Positions 61,476 to 64,000 of a stretch of 64,000 nt of DNA are shown one piece after another. The notes beneath the pieces were generated by a model. It was not told where the DNA came from and did no database searches. It worked only from the letters and a program-made list of their open reading frames with translations. Within the stretch, counting starts at the first letter, position 1; each line of letters starts with the position of its first letter. The position numbers and the translations under genes are program-made. This stretch comes from Clostridia bacterium (lineage in GTDB: Bacteria > Bacillota > Clostridia > Oscillospirales > Acutalibacteraceae). The DNA is taken from assembly GCA_017466365.1 (NCBI GenBank), contig JAFTUG010000016.1:186001-250000 (forward strand). The letters run 5' to 3'.

Positions 61476-61567
61476 TGAAAATTCCGTTGACAGCTCCGTC
61501 ATGCGGGCATATGTAATTACACTTCTACTTCGAGGGTTGGGAATATCGGAACTGCCCAAAATTTTCA
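61476..61567 (-). ncRNA. Unidentified structured leader RNA of mgtE
   Basis: On the minus strand TGAAAATT (61560-61567) pairs with AATTTTCA (61476-61483). Inside it GGCAGTTCCG (61547-61556) pairs with CGGAGCTGTC (61489-61498) through ten pairs with two wobbles. A 48-base interior holds TGTAATTACA and ATGCCCGCAT dyads. A further stem, AGTGATTT with AAATCGCT, follows nearer mgtE. It does not show the conserved M-box (ykoK) segments I know. It is best read as a candidate cis-regulatory RNA. Confidence 0.5.
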
Positions 61568-61598
61568 CCACGCAATCACAAATATTTTTTGTAAATTA

Positions 61599-61627
61599 AT
61601 CGTACACCCAAAAAGCGATAAAGTCAA
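61599..61627 (-). promoter_or_regulatory. Promoter of mgtE
   Basis: On the minus strand TTGACT (61622-61627), 17 bases, TACGAT (61599-61604). The predicted leader is about 190 bases. From 61628 to 61833 I see only AT-rich sequence and a small TTTAACC/GGGTTAAA dyad near 61755. Confidence 0.5.
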
Positions 61628-61833
61628 GTAAAAACAAGAAAAAATTCAATAAAATAAAATATTCGAGAAAAACGGAGAAAATCGGACATGTAAGGTCAAA
61701 AACAGACAAAAACGAGAGATTTTAAGCGGCTGATTTTGAAGGCTTGAAAGAACTTTAACCTTTTCGGGTTAAAAAAACCGTGAGTTCTCACATAGGTTGA
61801 AGGACGTAATGTCTTTCGGAAAGGAGTGATTTT

Positions 61834-62313
61834 TTGAAAAAAGGATTAACCGAAAAGGAGCGGCTGTTCTGCTCATACTATGCTGACGGCGCAGATGCAA
61901 GAGGCTGTGCCGCAAGGGCAGGATTTTCGGTGATGCCGCAGAGGAGTGCGGCAAAGCTTCTCGCAAGAGAGGATATCAGGTCGGAGATATCGAGGCTTGA
62001 AAAAGAAAAAAGAGCGGTCAGCTCCGTTGAAAGAGGACTTATGCGCCTTGCATTCGGTTCGGTTGCAGATGCAATGAAGCTGATGCTCTGCGAGGAAAGC
62101 ATGACGGCAGATGAAATCGAGAGACTGGATCTTTTTAATGTTTCCGATATCAAGCGTCCGAAGGGCGGAGGGCTGGAAATCAAGTTTTTTGACAGATTGA
62201 AGGCTCTGGAGCGTCTTGAAAAAATCGGAGCATATGAGGAAGGTACACAGAGCAGCTTTATTAAAGCACTTTCCGACGGTGCAAAGCTTCTTTCGCAGGA
62301 GGATGAGTCTTGA
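61834..62313 (+). CDS. Phage terminase small subunit
   Basis: A 159-residue protein of the Terminase_2 type: LTEKERLFCSYYADGADARG, then AARAGF, then AAKLLAREDIRSEIS, a DNA-binding helix-turn-helix arrangement, and a C-terminal half for oligomerisation. It recognises phage DNA for packaging. The start is a TTG at 61834 behind AAAGGAGTG. The large subunit overlaps its end by 4 bases. Confidence 0.88.
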   Translation: MKKGLTEKERLFCSYYADGADARGCAARAGFSVMPQRSAAKLLAREDIRSEISRLEKEKRAVSSVERGLMRLAFGSVADAMKLMLCEESMTADEIERLDLFNVSDIKRPKGGGLEIKFFDRLKALERLEKIGAYEEGTQSSFIKALSDGAKLLSQEDES

Positions 62314-63578
62314 GTAAGAAGCAGGACTTTACGGCATTTTCTCAAAAGCAGATGAAGGCTCTGTGCTGGTGGATGCCTGAAAGCCCGTTCAGAAATTACG
62401 ATGCGGTTATATGTGACGGTGCGGTTCGTTCGGGTAAAACTCTGTGCATGTCCGTTTCGTTTATTGCGTGGGCTTTTTCTGCTTTTTCAGAGAATTCGTT
62501 TGCTCTTTGCGGCAAAACAATTGCCTCCTTGCGACGCAATGTTGTTACGGTTATTCTTCCCGTGCTTCGGGAACTCGGTTTTGAATGCAATGAAAAGCTT
62601 TCACAGAATCTTATCGAGATCTCCTACGGCGGGTCAACAAATCGCTTCTGGCTTTTCGGCGGCAAGGATGAAAGCTCCGCTGCACTCATTCAGGGCATGA
62701 CTCTTGCGGGAGTTTTGCTTGATGAGGTTACTCTTATGCCCCGTTCATTTGTTGAGCAGGCACTTGCACGATGCTCCGTTGACGGCTCAAAGCTTTGGTT
62801 CAACTGCAATCCGGAGCATCCGATGCACTGGTTCCATGAGGAATGGGTTAAAAAGCACCGTGAAAAGAATTGCCTTTATCTTCATTTTACCATGAAGGAT
62901 AATCCCTCCCTTACACCGTCTATAATTCGCCGCTATGAAAAGCTTTATTCAGGCGCTTTTTATGAACGCTTTGTTCTCGGCAGATGGGTTGCGGCGCAGG
63001 GCTGTGTTTACCCCATGTTTTCGCAGGAAAAGCATGTTATTTCTCCTCCCGATGCGATGAGTCAATACTATATTTCTTGTGATTACGGCACGGTTAACCC
63101 TTCTTCCTTCGGCTTGTGGGGTGAGAACGGCGGAAGGTGGTACAGAATCAAGGAATACTACTTTAATTCGAGAGTTGAAGGAAGTCAGAGAACGGACAGC
63201 GAGCATTATGATGCACTTTGCGACCTTGCAGGCACCTTGCCGATTGAGGCGGTTATAGTTGACCCGTCGGCGGCAAGCTTTATTGAATGCATAAGACGCA
63301 GTGGCAGATTCAGGGTTATACCTGCTCAAAACGAGGTTATCGACGGTATAAGGCGTGTTTCGGATTGTCTTAAGGAGCAAAAAATTCTGTTTTCTCCCGA
63401 ATGCAGAGACACAATCAAGGAATTCGGTCTTTACAGATGGGAAGAAAATGCCGCAAAGGATGCCGTCCGAAAAGAAAACGACCACGCAATGGACGATATC
63501 CGCTATTTTGTTTCAACTGTTGTTGACAAAGAGGATGACGGCGGATTTTTCGCTCTTGCGGCAAGAAGGAGAAGATGA
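62310..63578 (+). CDS. Phage terminase large subunit
   Basis: A 422-residue packaging motor of the PBSX/Terminase_3 type. The ATPase has Walker A CDGAVRSGKT and Walker B AGVLLDEVTLM with a coupling region WFNCNPEHPMHWFH. The nuclease domain has SCDYGTVNPSSFGLW with the first metal Asp, VIVDPSAASFIE and a C-terminal ENDHAMDDIRY. It starts at a TTG (62310) overlapping the small-subunit stop. All key motifs are intact, so it is not visibly decayed. Confidence 0.92.
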   Translation: MSKKQDFTAFSQKQMKALCWWMPESPFRNYDAVICDGAVRSGKTLCMSVSFIAWAFSAFSENSFALCGKTIASLRRNVVTVILPVLRELGFECNEKLSQNLIEISYGGSTNRFWLFGGKDESSAALIQGMTLAGVLLDEVTLMPRSFVEQALARCSVDGSKLWFNCNPEHPMHWFHEEWVKKHREKNCLYLHFTMKDNPSLTPSIIRRYEKLYSGAFYERFVLGRWVAAQGCVYPMFSQEKHVISPPDAMSQYYISCDYGTVNPSSFGLWGENGGRWYRIKEYYFNSRVEGSQRTDSEHYDALCDLAGTLPIEAVIVDPSAASFIECIRRSGRFRVIPAQNEVIDGIRRVSDCLKEQKILFSPECRDTIKEFGLYRWEENAAKDAVRKENDHAMDDIRYFVSTVVDKEDDGGFFALAARRRR

Positions 63579-64000
63579 TGGGAATATTCAAAAAAAGAGA
63601 TGTTTCAAGGGTTGCGGCGCCTGCAACCCAAACCAAAAACAGGCATCCCTTCGGTATTCTGGACGGTTATGTTCCGCTCGGAGCGCCACAGATAAGGCTC
63701 TATTACACATTGCGTGAAGCAATACCCGTTATTGATGCGGCAATTTTAAAGATAGTGCGCCTTACGGGAGGCTTTGAGATAAAATGCTCCGATAAAACGG
63801 CACAGTTCGCAGCGGATGATTTCATTAAAAATGTTCCTGTAGGCGGAAACAGGCAGGGGCTTGCGGCTTTTACCGAATCTTATTTGGAACAGCTTCTTAC
63901 CTGCGGTACTGCCGTGGGGGAAATAGTAACCGATACAGAAGGAAATCCGAGAGCGCTTTTCAACGCTCCGCTTGGTAACATTGAGCTTAAGCGAAATAAA
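63578..64000 (+). CDS. Phage portal protein, N-terminal part
   Basis: The gene runs off the right edge after 141 residues. It starts at an ATG (63578) sharing one base with the terminase stop, behind AGGAG. The position after terL and segments such as IPVIDAAILKIVRLTGG and LLTCGTAVGEIV fit phage portal proteins, which form the dodecameric DNA channel of the capsid. Confidence 0.75.
   Translation, partial: MGIFKKRDVSRVAAPATQTKNRHPFGILDGYVPLGAPQIRLYYTLREAIPVIDAAILKIVRLTGGFEIKCSDKTAQFAADDFIKNVPVGGNRQGLAAFTESYLEQLLTCGTAVGEIVTDTEGNPRALFNAPLGNIELKRNK

Noticed and set aside
61476..61567. M-box (ykoK) riboswitch ahead of mgtE
   Set aside because: The conserved M-box strands I know (such as the GGTGAGGCTCC and GCTGCTGCCC segments) are absent, so only an unidentified structure is reported.

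Overview
This window looks like a chromosomal segment of an uncultured anaerobic Bacillota bacterium, most likely a gut-type clostridium of the Oscillospirales/Ruminococcaceae kind. The reasons are a complete rnfCDGEAB operon in clostridial order, clostridial-style secreted proteins, several TTG starts behind strong Shine-Dalgarno sites, a moderate-to-low G+C content, and polysaccharide-degrading enzymes. No marker fixes the genus, so this placement is an inference. The segment carries housekeeping genes (rpmH-rnpA-yidD-yidC-jag, dnaA, ftsY, smpB, ssrA, lexA) and ends in the start of a phage packaging module.

Layout. 1-3.8 kb: a partial lipoprotein-like gene, tRNA-Gln(CUG), a teichoic-acid-type glycerophosphotransferase, a GNAT acetyltransferase, a 46-residue Cys-rich peptide and an iron alcohol dehydrogenase. 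3.9-10.9 kb: one long operon with the flavin transferase ApbE, a NusG-II domain protein, a Gx-type membrane protein and all six Rnf subunits; ApbE is expected to attach FMN to RnfD and RnfG. 11-18 kb: a secreted LCAT-like acyl hydrolase, a 1044-residue exported Cys/His repeat protein, a truncated spoVAD and an exported zinc-finger protein. 18-35 kb: DUF4838 protein, GH92, regulators, an M28-like peptidase, a GntR-controlled ABC transporter, and a metallophosphoesterase/GH31/GH43 group. 35-44 kb: an FAD oxidoreductase, a two-component system, a CARF-nuclease (Card1-like) gene paired with a Nudix hydrolase, an HD phosphohydrolase and a GLUG-type secreted protein. 44-52 kb: a MITE-like element, then the replication, translation and secretion genes around dnaA, ending with smpB-ssrA. 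52-57 kb: two paralogous DUF4474 membrane-anchored proteins, a second exported zinc-finger protein and lexA with its boxes. 57-61.4 kb: a yybP-ykoY (Mn) riboswitch ahead of a P-type ATPase, and mgtE with an unidentified structured leader. 61.8-64 kb: terminase small and large subunits and the start of a portal protein.

Most interesting signals. (1) Two exported paralogs each carry three textbook C2H2/C2HC zinc fingers, and a giant exported protein carries Cys/His units. All three genes are preceded by the same promoter, TTGACA-N17-TAATAT, which suggests a co-regulated extracellular metal-binding protein set. (2) An orphan CARF plus PD-(D/E)xK nuclease is translationally linked to a Nudix hydrolase, with no CRISPR array or cas gene in the window. 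(3) mgtE has a stable, unrecognised leader RNA fold. (4) Three TGTAAA-N9/10-TTTACA dyads lie in the gap between the lipase and the repeat-protein gene.
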